From an uncultured bacterium (GTDB taxonomy: Bacteria; Verrucomicrobiota; Lentisphaeria; Victivallales; UBA1829): DNA of 64,000 nucleotides. The stretch covers positions 1-64,000 of the forward strand of contig URNX01000002.1 of the NCBI GenBank assembly GCA_900549415.1, in the 5' to 3' direction. Positions 43,539 to 52,015 of this stretch are shown here, in pieces. The translations under genes were made by a program, and so were the position numbers. Every line of letters starts with the position of its first letter. The first letter of the stretch is position 1. The notes under the pieces are model-generated. The model ran no database searches, was not told where the DNA came from, and saw only the letters and a program-made list of their open reading frames with translations.

Positions 43539-43592
43539 GATAATCTGATCCATCCGGTTTGATTTTCTTTTTCTCATCGTGTATTGTACAGC

Positions 43593-44033
43593 ATGAAAAC
43601 GAAAATTACCACTCTGTTCCTGCTTTTTTTTGCGATTTTGTCCTCGCAAGGCGAAGATAAAACCGTTGTACACCGCTATGCCCGTGAGGCGGACGGCATT
43701 TACAGCCGCACTATGGCGCGGATCGCCGAAGGCTGGATCGGGGCGCGCGAAAATTTTGATTTCGCCATGCAGACCGTGAAAGACAAAGCGGTCAATGCGG
43801 AGCGCGAAGCGCGCGGCCGCGCGCGGCTGACCTATGAAAATGTCCGCGATGAAACGGTACGCAAGACCCGCGAGCTTTCCGATGATATTCAAAAGGAGAC
43901 GGTTCGCCGGACCCGGGAGATTTCAGAGAGTGCACGCGAAAGCATTTCGAACGCCGGGCGCCAGATCCGCCGCGACGTTTCCCGTCAATATCATGAAACC
44001 AGCGGAAAAATCCGCGAAAAGGTTCAGGAATGA
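43593..44033 (+). CDS. Small secreted amphipathic repeat protein
   Basis: A 146-residue protein of no recognised family. Residues 1-20 (MKTKITTLFLLFFAILSSQG) look like a signal peptide. The rest is one long charged helix rich in Arg and Glu, including a tandem 15-residue repeat: ETVRKTRELSDDIQK then ETVRRTREISESARE (DNA 43851-43895 and 43896-43940). Such patterns occur in LEA-like and apolipoprotein-like proteins that fold on surfaces or form coiled coils. It overlaps the next gene by 4 bases (ATGA). The frame has a TTG at 43584, but ATG 43593 is preferred. Confidence 0.65.
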   Translation: MKTKITTLFLLFFAILSSQGEDKTVVHRYAREADGIYSRTMARIAEGWIGARENFDFAMQTVKDKAVNAEREARGRARLTYENVRDETVRKTRELSDDIQKETVRRTREISESARESISNAGRQIRRDVSRQYHETSGKIREKVQE

Positions 44034-45610
44034 CGAAGACTCTTATTTCCGGAGCGCGGATCATCGACGGCTCCGGTTCACCCGCGTTTTCCGGTTCTGT
44101 CCTGATTGAGAACGACCGTATTCAAGCGGTTTTTCGTGCGCCGCTTGCGGTTGACGACGCCCGGCAAGTTGACGCCTCCGGTCTGGTGCTTGCACCGGGA
44201 TTCATTGATGTACACGCTCATTCCGATCTATCGATTCTTGCGGAACCCGAGGCCGTCGGGAAAATTTCGCAGGGAATTACGAGTGAACTTTCCGGTAATT
44301 GCGGGCTCTCCGCGTTTCCGATCCGCACGGCGGAGGTTCGTGAGCATCTGAAAAAGCTCTACCGCACCTACGGCGTTGCGCTGACATGGAGCGATTTCTC
44401 GTCTTATGCGGATGCCGTGACTGCCGCCCGTCCAGCAATCAACGTCGGCTTTCTCTGCGGACACAACACGCTCCGCGCCAATGTCTTCGGTTATGAAAAC
44501 ACTCCTGGGAACCCTGCCGGATGGGAGCGTGAGCGCGATCTGCTGGCGGAGATGCTGGAGCAGGGGGCGCTGGGTTTTTCGACGGGACTGCTCTACACTC
44601 CCGGCAAGTTTGCTCCGCCGGAGGAGCTCCGGATTGTCGCTTCAGCTCTGCGCGGATTCGATGCTCCGTATGCAACGCATCTGCGGAGTGAAGGCGATGC
44701 GCTGATTGAATCGCTGGAGGAGGCTCTTGCAATTGCCCGTGCAGGTTCCGGACGCCTTCAGATCAGTCATCTCAAAACCGCAAAGCCGCGGAACTGGCAC
44801 AAGCTGGATGCCGTGTTATCTCTGATTGAATCGGCGCGGCGCGAGGGGCTCCGGGTTACAGCTGACCGCTATCCCTACACTTTCGCACAGACAAGTCTGA
44901 GCGTTGTTCTTCCGCCTCCTTACGATGGTATGACGGATGCGAAGATTCAGGAAACGCTTTCCGGTTCGCCGGAGGAAACGGAGCGTCTGACGGCAGAACT
45001 TTCCCGTATGAATCTCCGCTGGGAGACGGTTCTTCTCTGTTCAACGCAAGTTTCCGGAATGATGCAGTATGCCGGCTGTTCGTTTTCTGAGATTTCGGAA
45101 AAACTGCGCATGCCGCCGGAACGGATCTGCATGGATCTGCTTCGCCGGGATTCCGTCGGAACGATGGCGGCGTTCGGCGGACTCTCTCCGGAAAATCTTG
45201 CACGGATTCTTTCGCAGGAATGGGTCTGCTGCGGGACGGATGAGACGGCGCGTCCGGTATCCGGCCGGATCGGACGGTGTCACCCGCGCGGGTTCGGTTC
45301 GTTCCCGCGCTTCCTGAATCTCTGCCGCGCCGCGGGAATTCCTTGGGAGACGGCTGTTGCGCGCATGACGTCGCTTCCCGCTTCGATATTCCATTTGAGC
45401 GGACGCGGCCGGATCGCCCCGGGCTGTTTTGCCGATCTGGTTCTTTTCTCTGAAACGGAATTCCGCGACTGCGCGGATTTTGTTTCGCCGCATGCGCTTT
45501 CCGCCGGGCTCAATGCCGTCTATGTGAACGGCAAGCTTGCGTTTTCCGGCGGAAGGGTTCAGACCCGCGCAGGATGTGTGCTCAAAGGGATGCCGCAATC
45601 AAGCCGATGA
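44030..45610 (+). CDS. N-acyl-D-amino-acid deacylase family amidohydrolase
   Basis: A 526-residue amidohydrolase-superfamily enzyme. Metal-binding DVHAHSD (about 60-66), ELSGNCGLSAFPI (the Cys ligand seen in D-aminoacylases), a His in QISHLKTAKPRNW and the late Asp in CGTDETARP fit D-aminoacylase. The C-terminal FADLVLF and YVNGKLAFSGG complete the beta-sandwich. Reaction by family: removal of an acyl group from N-acyl-D-amino acids; related proteins also act on dipeptides. A role in recycling D-amino acids from cell wall is possible. The last 29 bases overlap the opposing transporter gene. Confidence 0.88.
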   Translation: MTKTLISGARIIDGSGSPAFSGSVLIENDRIQAVFRAPLAVDDARQVDASGLVLAPGFIDVHAHSDLSILAEPEAVGKISQGITSELSGNCGLSAFPIRTAEVREHLKKLYRTYGVALTWSDFSSYADAVTAARPAINVGFLCGHNTLRANVFGYENTPGNPAGWERERDLLAEMLEQGALGFSTGLLYTPGKFAPPEELRIVASALRGFDAPYATHLRSEGDALIESLEEALAIARAGSGRLQISHLKTAKPRNWHKLDAVLSLIESARREGLRVTADRYPYTFAQTSLSVVLPPPYDGMTDAKIQETLSGSPEETERLTAELSRMNLRWETVLLCSTQVSGMMQYAGCSFSEISEKLRMPPERICMDLLRRDSVGTMAAFGGLSPENLARILSQEWVCCGTDETARPVSGRIGRCHPRGFGSFPRFLNLCRAAGIPWETAVARMTSLPASIFHLSGRGRIAPGCFADLVLFSETEFRDCADFVSPHALSAGLNAVYVNGKLAFSGGRVQTRAGCVLKGMPQSSR

Positions 45611-46484
45611 CAATCAGGATGATTCCGAACAGTTTGACTTTTCCGCACGGTTCTTTCAGAATGAACACGCCCGCGAGCACGCCGAGCGGAAGACTCATCT
45701 GACGGAACGCCTGAATATAACTGACGTTCGTGACGAGCGGCATGGCGAGCAGAATCAGTGCGTATGCTGAGGAGCTGAACACCCCGGTAATATGCGGCCA
45801 CGGCGTTTTGAGAAACAGCCGTTTGAACTCCGCGCGCTCCTGTTTCTGCGTCAGCACAAAAAGACCCAGCACGGCCGTCAGTCCGCTTTCCACAAGGAAC
45901 AGATAGAACAGCGAGGTGACGATCCGGGAATCATGATTGTCCGGAAGTTCCTTCAGTATTTTTGCCGCTTCGCTGTCAAAAATCGTGTAAATGGTGACGC
46001 CGGCCGCAATCAGAAGAACGAAAAAGAGAAGCGGCGTGCAGTAAGTCTTCCAGTGAAATTCGCGGAAGTCCTTGAGCGGCAGGAACAGACAGCCGATGGA
46101 GATCAGCGCCATGCCGCCCAGTGCAAGCGCGTTCGGCATCTTGCCGAGACCGAAGGAAATCGTCACCGCTGCGGTCAGCAGAACGGGGAGGGAGCGTCCG
46201 AGCGGATAGACGAGGGAGATATCCCCTCTCCGGTATCCGTAAGCGAGTCCAATGCAGTAGAGCATTTCCCCGAACCAGCTGAAAGCGAGAATCCACCAGA
46301 ACCTTCCCGGCAGGGCGGAACATGAGATTCCGGAATGCAGGAAGAATCCGAGCCAGATCAGTGCCGCCGTGGCGCTCGACAGCATGTAGAATGCCGCCGA
46401 CGGCGTGTTCTTTTTGCTGATGAAGTTCCAGCCCGCATGAAGAAACACGGAAACAAAGATGAGCAAAAATGCGGTCAGAGTCAT
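45582..46484 (-). CDS. EamA (DMT) family transporter
   Basis: A 300-residue inner-membrane protein with about ten hydrophobic helices arranged as two EamA repeats; typical pieces are FLHAGWNFISKKN at the start and GVLAGVFILKEP near the end (the conserved Glu-Pro before the last helix). DMT transporters export metabolites, amino acids or sugars; the substrate is unknown. Its start overlaps the upstream PHP gene stop (ATGA), so the two are coupled. Confidence 0.9.
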   Translation of the reverse strand: MTLTAFLLIFVSVFLHAGWNFISKKNTPSAAFYMLSSATAALIWLGFFLHSGISCSALPGRFWWILAFSWFGEMLYCIGLAYGYRRGDISLVYPLGRSLPVLLTAAVTISFGLGKMPNALALGGMALISIGCLFLPLKDFREFHWKTYCTPLLFFVLLIAAGVTIYTIFDSEAAKILKELPDNHDSRIVTSLFYLFLVESGLTAVLGLFVLTQKQERAEFKRLFLKTPWPHITGVFSSSAYALILLAMPLVTNVSYIQAFRQMSLPLGVLAGVFILKEPCGKVKLFGIILIVIGLIAASL

Positions 46485-47833
46485 TTCACCGCGTCTCCGA
46501 AGGATTTGCGGCGGAATTCCTCCACGCGGTTTCCGAGCGCGTCAAGCGCGGTTTTCGCTTCGGAATTTCCCGCGAGAATCTCCTGCATGAGCGCTCCTTC
46601 CACCGAGCAGAGACGGGTCTGTGCGGGAAAATAGTTTTCGACGAGGAACGCAATGTAGCGCACCAGACGGTAATTGGCGACGACATTCGGAACCTTGTTG
46701 TTCATCACTTCAACGGCCGCGCAGTTTCCGCTTCGCATGGCGTCGATCAGGTCGGGAAGTTCGCTTGACTTCGCGAGCACGACGGTGTAGTAGCGGAACG
46801 CCAGCTGGTCGCAGTCGGTTCCGTGGGAGTCGCTGACTCCGGCGACGGGGAAGCTGTTGCCCTGCGCAGCCTCCTGATAGTAGCGCGCAATCTGGCAGTT
46901 GTTGGAACGCCACTGGTCGTCGTAGAATCCGCCGATGACTTCAAAAATATCAAATTTTCTGCGTTTGAATATCGCATCGGAGAGGAATGTGCTGATTTCA
47001 TATTTATGTGTCTGCCAGTATGGATGACAGAACATCGCGAGTCCGCCGCCTTCGCGGATGCGGTCGAACACCCATTCGCTGGAGGCGACAGGGAAGCCGT
47101 TTTCGCTTTCCGGAATGAATCCGGCAGGGAAGGTGCGGAGGATTTCCCCGACCTCGCGCCGGTAGCGTTCCGGATTGCTCTTTGCAAGCTCGTTGACGCT
47201 GAACGAACCGCCGAAGTTGATGATATGAACATTGTTGTCCGGGGCGTGCACCTCTTCGCCGGGGAAGAGACGGAAGCCGTTTTTCAGATCTTTCCAGTAT
47301 TCGATGGCGCGGAGAGAAGGGGCATAGCGGTGGTGGTCGGTCACGGCAATGAAATCAAATCCTTCTTCGCGGTAACGGGCTGCAACGTATTCGGGAGCCT
47401 CGCGCCCGTCGGAACAGACGGAGTGCAGATGAATGTCCCCGCGGTAAGGGCGCAGAGCCATGAGATCCGATTTGAGGGAATAGACATTGAAATGAACATT
47501 GACTTCATCGCGCGGGAGCCATTCGGAAGACTTTTCCCGTGCGGGGAGTTTGCGGATGTGCAGAGTGATGTTGTGTTCCTGTTCACCCGCGCAGAAAATG
47601 CGGAGATAGAGAGCTCCGTTGCGGACTTCCGCAGAGCGGACCGCGTTTTTTTCGCCTTCGGGCGAATGATTCCCGGCTTCGTTGAGCCCGTCGACCGGAT
47701 GATAGATGATTTCGATGTTTTCAACAGGCGGCAGCCAGGCGTGAGCGGCGCGCGGTGTGATGCGGATTTCCGAGATCTGATCGGCGGGGACAATGCGCGG
47801 GAAAACGTCGAAATAATCCGAAAAAGATTTCAT
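46481..47833 (-). CDS. CehA/McbA-type PHP metallohydrolase
   Basis: A 450-residue protein. The N-terminal about 130 residues are a beta-rich domain; then comes the PHP domain, with RGDIHLHSVCSDGR (His-x-His metal ligands, about 130-143) and FIAVTDHHRYAP, and later GVSDSHGTD. CehA/McbA members hydrolyse esters or carbamates, but here the natural substrate is unknown. A tight operon with the EamA transporter suggests that one exports or imports the product of the other. GGAG lies before ATG 47833. Confidence 0.85.
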   Translation of the reverse strand: MKSFSDYFDVFPRIVPADQISEIRITPRAAHAWLPPVENIEIIYHPVDGLNEAGNHSPEGEKNAVRSAEVRNGALYLRIFCAGEQEHNITLHIRKLPAREKSSEWLPRDEVNVHFNVYSLKSDLMALRPYRGDIHLHSVCSDGREAPEYVAARYREEGFDFIAVTDHHRYAPSLRAIEYWKDLKNGFRLFPGEEVHAPDNNVHIINFGGSFSVNELAKSNPERYRREVGEILRTFPAGFIPESENGFPVASSEWVFDRIREGGGLAMFCHPYWQTHKYEISTFLSDAIFKRRKFDIFEVIGGFYDDQWRSNNCQIARYYQEAAQGNSFPVAGVSDSHGTDCDQLAFRYYTVVLAKSSELPDLIDAMRSGNCAAVEVMNNKVPNVVANYRLVRYIAFLVENYFPAQTRLCSVEGALMQEILAGNSEAKTALDALGNRVEEFRRKSFGDAVK

Positions 47834-47853
47834 TTCATTCTCCTTTTTTTGAA

Positions 47854-47864
47854 ATGTCGCTTTT
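47854..47864. repeat. ATGTCGCTTTT repeat, copy 1
   Basis: The same 11 bases return at 47933-47943, 79 bases downstream, in the same orientation. This copy lies between the PHP gene start and its promoter. Confidence 0.45.
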
Positions 47865-47883
47865 CTTTTACATGATGTGTGCT

Positions 47884-47911
47884 AATGTATCAGAGATTTT
47901 ACGTATTGCAA
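47884..47911 (-). promoter_or_regulatory. Promoter of the PHP-EamA operon
   Basis: On the minus strand TTGCAA (47906-47911), 16 bases, TACATT (47884-47889). The start lies near 47877, between the two ATGTCGCTTTT repeats. Confidence 0.55.
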
Positions 47912-47932
47912 CGGGAAAAACGAAAATAAATG

Positions 47933-47952
47933 ATGTCGCTTTTTTACGACAT
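47933..47952. promoter_or_regulatory. Inverted repeat before the TrmB-type gene, possible operator
   Basis: ATGTCG (47933-47938) and CGACAT (47947-47952) flank eight bases, and the first arm with the following T-run repeats copy 1 at 47854. The second arm ends at the TGGAGGA ribosome site, so protein binding or RNA folding could block translation start. Confidence 0.5.
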
Positions 47953-47961
47953 GGAGGAAAT

Positions 47962-48705
47962 ATGAACATTGTCGACCAGCTGACGCGGCTGGGGCTGAAC
48001 GGACGGCAGGCGCGGGTTTATCTCGCAATGCTCCAGCTCGGTCCAGCTTCGGCGATTGAGATTGCAAAGCATACAAAATTCAAACATCCGACCGTTTACG
48101 ACGTTCTGGATGTCCTTGAGGAGCGCGGGCTGATAACGGAGTCGCTGGTGAACGGACGGAAGATGTTTGCTCCGGAGGATCCCTCTGCGTTTCTGCGGCT
48201 GGAGGAGGAGCGGAAGAGCGCGCTGGAATCAGTCCTTCCGGATTTGCGGGATCTTTATCTAGGCGGGACGCACAGGACGCGGATTCATTTTTATGAAGGC
48301 CGTGCGGGTGTGCTGGCGGTCCGGTCCGAACTGCTGAATGTGAAATCGAAGGAATATTTTTACTTCGGTGCAGTTCAGGAGATGATGCGGCTTTCATCGC
48401 CGGAAGAGGAGGCCGCGTATACGCAGGAGCGGATCCGGCGCGGAATCCGTTCCTGGTCGATCCGCAACCGGGAGCGTGAAGTCGCATTTGATTACATGCA
48501 GCCGGGCGAGGCGAATTTGCGCAATGTCCGCTACTTCCCGCGTCCGATGAGCGATTCCGTTTCGGGACTTTATATTTATGACGACAAGATCATGGTGAGT
48601 TCGGCGCTGAAGGAGAATTACACGGTAATCATAGAGAGCCGGGAGCTTTTCACGCTGATGAAAGCGCTCTGGCAGTGCATCTGGGAGATCTCGGAGGAGC
48701 CGTAA
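47962..48705 (+). CDS. TrmB family transcriptional regulator
   Basis: A 247-residue regulator. The N-terminal winged helix (LTRLGLNGRQARVYLAML, ASAIEIAKHTKFKHPTVYDV) is typical of TrmB, followed by a coiled segment and an effector domain with YEGRAGVLAVRSELLN. TrmB proteins, best known in archaea and some bacteria, sense sugars. ATG 47962 follows TGGAGGA at good spacing; the open frame upstream to 47854 lacks a site. It diverges from the PHP-EamA operon, whose start region shares repeats with its own, so it probably controls both. Confidence 0.85.
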   Translation: MNIVDQLTRLGLNGRQARVYLAMLQLGPASAIEIAKHTKFKHPTVYDVLDVLEERGLITESLVNGRKMFAPEDPSAFLRLEEERKSALESVLPDLRDLYLGGTHRTRIHFYEGRAGVLAVRSELLNVKSKEYFYFGAVQEMMRLSSPEEEAAYTQERIRRGIRSWSIRNREREVAFDYMQPGEANLRNVRYFPRPMSDSVSGLYIYDDKIMVSSALKENYTVIIESRELFTLMKALWQCIWEISEEP

Positions 48706-48806
48706 GGCGGAAATTTTTCATTTTTTTTTGTTTCAGAGAGTTTTTTTTTGAAATGTGTGCTATATTATGCCTGAATATGTAGATTTGCATCTAACATGGA
48801 GTAAAA

Positions 48807-50675
48807 ATGGAAACATTCAGAACGCAGACATGCGGCGGACTCAGAAAGTCCGATGTCGGACAGAAAGCGAAACTTGCAGGCTGGATTCACAGCGTGCGCG
48901 ACCACGGCGGCGTGATCTTCATCGATTTGCGCGACCACTACGGAAAGACCCAGATCGTGGTCAATCCGAAAATGGATTTCTATCAGGAACTGGAAAAATG
49001 GCGCGTGGAAACGGTTGTCTCCTTCACCGGAACAGTCGTTGCCAGAACTCCGGAAACGGTCAATCCGAAACTCGCAACCGGCGAGATTGAACTCGTCGCA
49101 GAAGAAATGAAAGTTCTCGGCGAAACCGATCAGATCCCGTTCCAGGTCGCGAAGGACGAGCAGGCGCCCGAAGCACTCCGTCTCGAATACCGCTTCCTCG
49201 ATCTGCGCCGCGACGAGCTGCACAACAACATCGTGCTCCGTTCCAAAGTCATTCAGACCATTCGCGAGAAGATGTGGGAAATGGGCTTCAACGAATACCA
49301 GACCCCGATTCTCACCAGCAGCTCTCCCGAAGGCGCACGCGACTATCTCGTTCCGAGCCGTGTTCACCCCGGGCAGTTCTACGCTCTTCCGCAGAGCCCC
49401 CAGCAGTTCAAGCAGCTGCTTATGGTCGCCGGATTCGACAAGTACTTCCAGGTCGCGCCCTGCTTCCGCGATGAGGACGCCCGCGCCGACCGCTCCCCCG
49501 GCGAGTTCTATCAGCTCGATATCGAGATGAGCTTTGCAACTCAGGAAGACGTCTTCAAGGTCTGTGAAGATCTTCTGATGGCCGTCTTCAATAAATATTC
49601 GACGAAGAAGGTTACGCAGGCTCCGTTCCCGCGCATTCCGTTCCGCGAGGCAATGGAGAAATACGGCTCCGACAAGCCGGATCTCCGCAACCCGCTGTTC
49701 ATGATCGACCTCTCCGAATTCTTCCGCAACGCCGGATTCAAGGCGTTCGCTTCGACTGTCGCCAACGGCGGCGTGGTCAAAGGCATGCGCGTCCCCGGTG
49801 TCGTCGGCGTTCAGCCCCGCACCTTCTATGATAAGATGGAAGCTTTTGCGAAGGAGAACGGCGCAAAGGGTCTCGGTTACATCATGTGGACCAAAGAAGG
49901 TGAGATCAAAGGACCTATCGCGAAGTTCCTCAAGCCCGAAGAGCTGGTTGAACTCGCAAAGATCGCAGAAATCGAAAACGGCGATGCACTGTTCTTCATG
50001 TGCGACACCCGCGCAAAAGCCAACGAACTCGGCGGCAAGGTTCGCGCGAAGTTCGCGGAACGCCTGAACCTCATTGATCCGAACGTCTTCAACTTCTGCT
50101 GGATTGTCGACTTCCCGTTCTTCGAGAAGGACGAAGAGACCGGCGCGATCATCTTCTCGCACAACCCCTTCTCCATGCCGCAGGGCGGAATGGATGCGCT
50201 GCTCAACAAGCAGCCGCTCGACATTCTTGCGTATCAGTACGACATTGTCTGCAACGGCATCGAGCTCTCCTCCGGAGCGGTTCGAAACCACATGCCGGAA
50301 CTGATGTACAAGGCGTTCGAAATGACCGGCTACAGCCGCGAAGTCGTGGACAGCAAGTTCGGCGGAATGATCAAGGCGTTCAAGCTCGGCGCGCCCCCGC
50401 ACGCAGGCGTGGCTCCCGGAATCGACCGCATGGTCATGCTGCTGACCGACTCCCCGAACATCCGCGAAGTCATTGCGTTTCCGTTCAACCAGCAGGCGCA
50501 GGACCTGATGATGAACGCTCCTTCCGAAGTCGATATGAAACAGCTTCGCGAACTGCGCATCGTCCCCCTGCCGCATGAACTCAAGTACGAAGAAACGTAC
50601 AAGAAGCTCATGGCCGACGCTGCCCGCATCCGCGCTGCTGAAGAGGCTGCGCAGCTTGCGGCGAAACCGGAATAA
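48807..50675 (+). CDS. aspS: Aspartyl-tRNA synthetase
   Basis: A 622-residue class II synthetase that loads tRNA with aspartate. Order: N-terminal OB-fold anticodon domain (LAGWIHSVRDHGGVIFIDLR), class II motif 2 around CFRDEDARADRSPGEF, the bacterial GAD insertion, and motif 3 in APGIDRMVML (about 535-545). Length is normal to slightly long. Whether it is discriminating or also charges tRNA-Asn cannot be told by eye. ATG 48807 follows TGGAGT. It heads a run into the lytic transglycosylase gene 14 bases downstream. Confidence 0.96.
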   Translation: METFRTQTCGGLRKSDVGQKAKLAGWIHSVRDHGGVIFIDLRDHYGKTQIVVNPKMDFYQELEKWRVETVVSFTGTVVARTPETVNPKLATGEIELVAEEMKVLGETDQIPFQVAKDEQAPEALRLEYRFLDLRRDELHNNIVLRSKVIQTIREKMWEMGFNEYQTPILTSSSPEGARDYLVPSRVHPGQFYALPQSPQQFKQLLMVAGFDKYFQVAPCFRDEDARADRSPGEFYQLDIEMSFATQEDVFKVCEDLLMAVFNKYSTKKVTQAPFPRIPFREAMEKYGSDKPDLRNPLFMIDLSEFFRNAGFKAFASTVANGGVVKGMRVPGVVGVQPRTFYDKMEAFAKENGAKGLGYIMWTKEGEIKGPIAKFLKPEELVELAKIAEIENGDALFFMCDTRAKANELGGKVRAKFAERLNLIDPNVFNFCWIVDFPFFEKDEETGAIIFSHNPFSMPQGGMDALLNKQPLDILAYQYDIVCNGIELSSGAVRNHMPELMYKAFEMTGYSREVVDSKFGGMIKAFKLGAPPHAGVAPGIDRMVMLLTDSPNIREVIAFPFNQQAQDLMMNAPSEVDMKQLRELRIVPLPHELKYEETYKKLMADAARIRAAEEAAQLAAKPE

Positions 50676-50689
50676 ACGAAAGGTTTCCA

Positions 50690-51316
50690 ATGCCCCGGAG
50701 ATACAGCAGAAGGCATTCTCAGAAATCGCATACGCTGATCCTGATCCTGGTATCAGCGGCGGCGCTTTTCGCCGCTTTCGGGGCTTGGAAAATCACTTCG
50801 CTTATTCGCGAATACCAGGTTTCGAGGGATGCCTATGACGACATCATCCTCGAAACCTCGGAACGCTACGCCGTTGACCCGGCTCTGGTCAAGGCTGTGA
50901 TCTGGCGCGAAAGCCGGTTCCGGCCTTACGCCCGCGGAAAAGCGGGCGAGATCGGACTGATGCAGATCATGCCCGATCAGGCCGTCGTCGACTGGGCGAA
51001 GCGCTTCCGTGTTCCCGTTCCGAGCCGGGGTGCGCTCTTTGCTCCGCGTCTCAATATTGAAATCGGCACCTGGTATCTGGGCAACGCCATCCGCCGCTGG
51101 TCGGATTACAAGGACGGGCTGGCGCTCGCCCTCTGTGAGTACAATGCAGGAATCAAGCGCGCGAACGCATGGAAACCGGTCGACAAAAACGGCGACGTCC
51201 GCGAGCGCATCACAATTTCATCCACTCTATCTTATGTCAATACGATATTAAGTCAATACGAAGACTATAAAGTCGCCTGGCAGAAAAAACATTCACCGAA
51301 AAAGGATGTAAAATGA
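50690..51316 (+). CDS. Membrane-anchored lytic transglycosylase
   Basis: A 208-residue SLT-domain protein. A basic start and one hydrophobic helix (LILILVSAAALFAAFGAW, about 16-33) anchor it in the inner membrane, catalytic part outside. The SLT core shows VDPALVKAVIWRESRFRP (Glu in WRES), KAGEIGLMQIMPDQA and LALCEYNAGIKRA. It cleaves peptidoglycan glycan strands to anhydro products. A signal peptide rather than anchor is possible. Its stop overlaps the DUF3047 start by 4 bases. Confidence 0.9.
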   Translation: MPRRYSRRHSQKSHTLILILVSAAALFAAFGAWKITSLIREYQVSRDAYDDIILETSERYAVDPALVKAVIWRESRFRPYARGKAGEIGLMQIMPDQAVVDWAKRFRVPVPSRGALFAPRLNIEIGTWYLGNAIRRWSDYKDGLALALCEYNAGIKRANAWKPVDKNGDVRERITISSTLSYVNTILSQYEDYKVAWQKKHSPKKDVK

Positions 51317-52008
51317 AACTTTTTTCTCTTCTGGCCTTCTCCGTTTTTTCCGCGCTTCCGCTTTTTGCGGCAGACGGACTTCGGATCACGTTTTCTCCGG
51401 AAACATATTCCAAAAAAGCGAAGCTGCCGGAGAAGTGGCATCTTCAAGGAAAGCTCTTCACTTCCAAACCGGACTATGAAATCGTTTTCGACAAAGAGCT
51501 GAACACGAATGTCCTGCGTGTCACCACCGACAAGGCTTCCGGCGCAATTCTTTACGACATTACCGGCGTGCTGCAGAAGTATCCGGTCATGCGCTGGAAA
51601 TGGCGTGTCGATGCGCTTCCGAAGGGGGCGGACGGGCGCAACCCGGATGTGGATGATCAGGCAATCTCCCTCTACGTCGGAGTGGGACGCATCTCCACCA
51701 ACAGCGTTTCCTACCGCTGGGACACGGAGACGCCGAAGCAGTCGCGGGGCAATGTCGCATATGGCGCAGGCATGGTGAAGGTTGACTGGCTGACTCTCCG
51801 CAACAAAGAGGATCAGGTCGGCGTCTGGCATACCGATCAGGTGAATGCTGCGGAAGATCTGAAGCGCATCTGCGGCGGCTCCTTGCCGGATCATGATGTG
51901 GCGCTGAGCATCTGCACGAACAGCCAGTACACAAAATCGCGCGTTCAGGCGGATGTCGCATGGATCGAATTCCTTCCGCTGGAGGCTCTGAAGGAAAAAA
52001 CGGAATAA
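51313..52008 (+). CDS. Exported DUF3047 protein
   Basis: A 231-residue protein with a clear signal peptide (MKLFSLLAFSVFSALPLFAA). The mature part is beta-rich and matches DUF3047 features: YPVMRWKWRVDALPKGAD, a DDQAISLYVGVGR segment and YRWDTETPKQS. The function of this family is unknown. AAAGGA precedes the ATG, which overlaps the lytic transglycosylase stop. Coupling to a cell-wall hydrolase suggests an envelope role, by context only. Confidence 0.8.
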   Translation: MKLFSLLAFSVFSALPLFAADGLRITFSPETYSKKAKLPEKWHLQGKLFTSKPDYEIVFDKELNTNVLRVTTDKASGAILYDITGVLQKYPVMRWKWRVDALPKGADGRNPDVDDQAISLYVGVGRISTNSVSYRWDTETPKQSRGNVAYGAGMVKVDWLTLRNKEDQVGVWHTDQVNAAEDLKRICGGSLPDHDVALSICTNSQYTKSRVQADVAWIEFLPLEALKEKTE

Positions 52009-52015
52009 AATTCCG

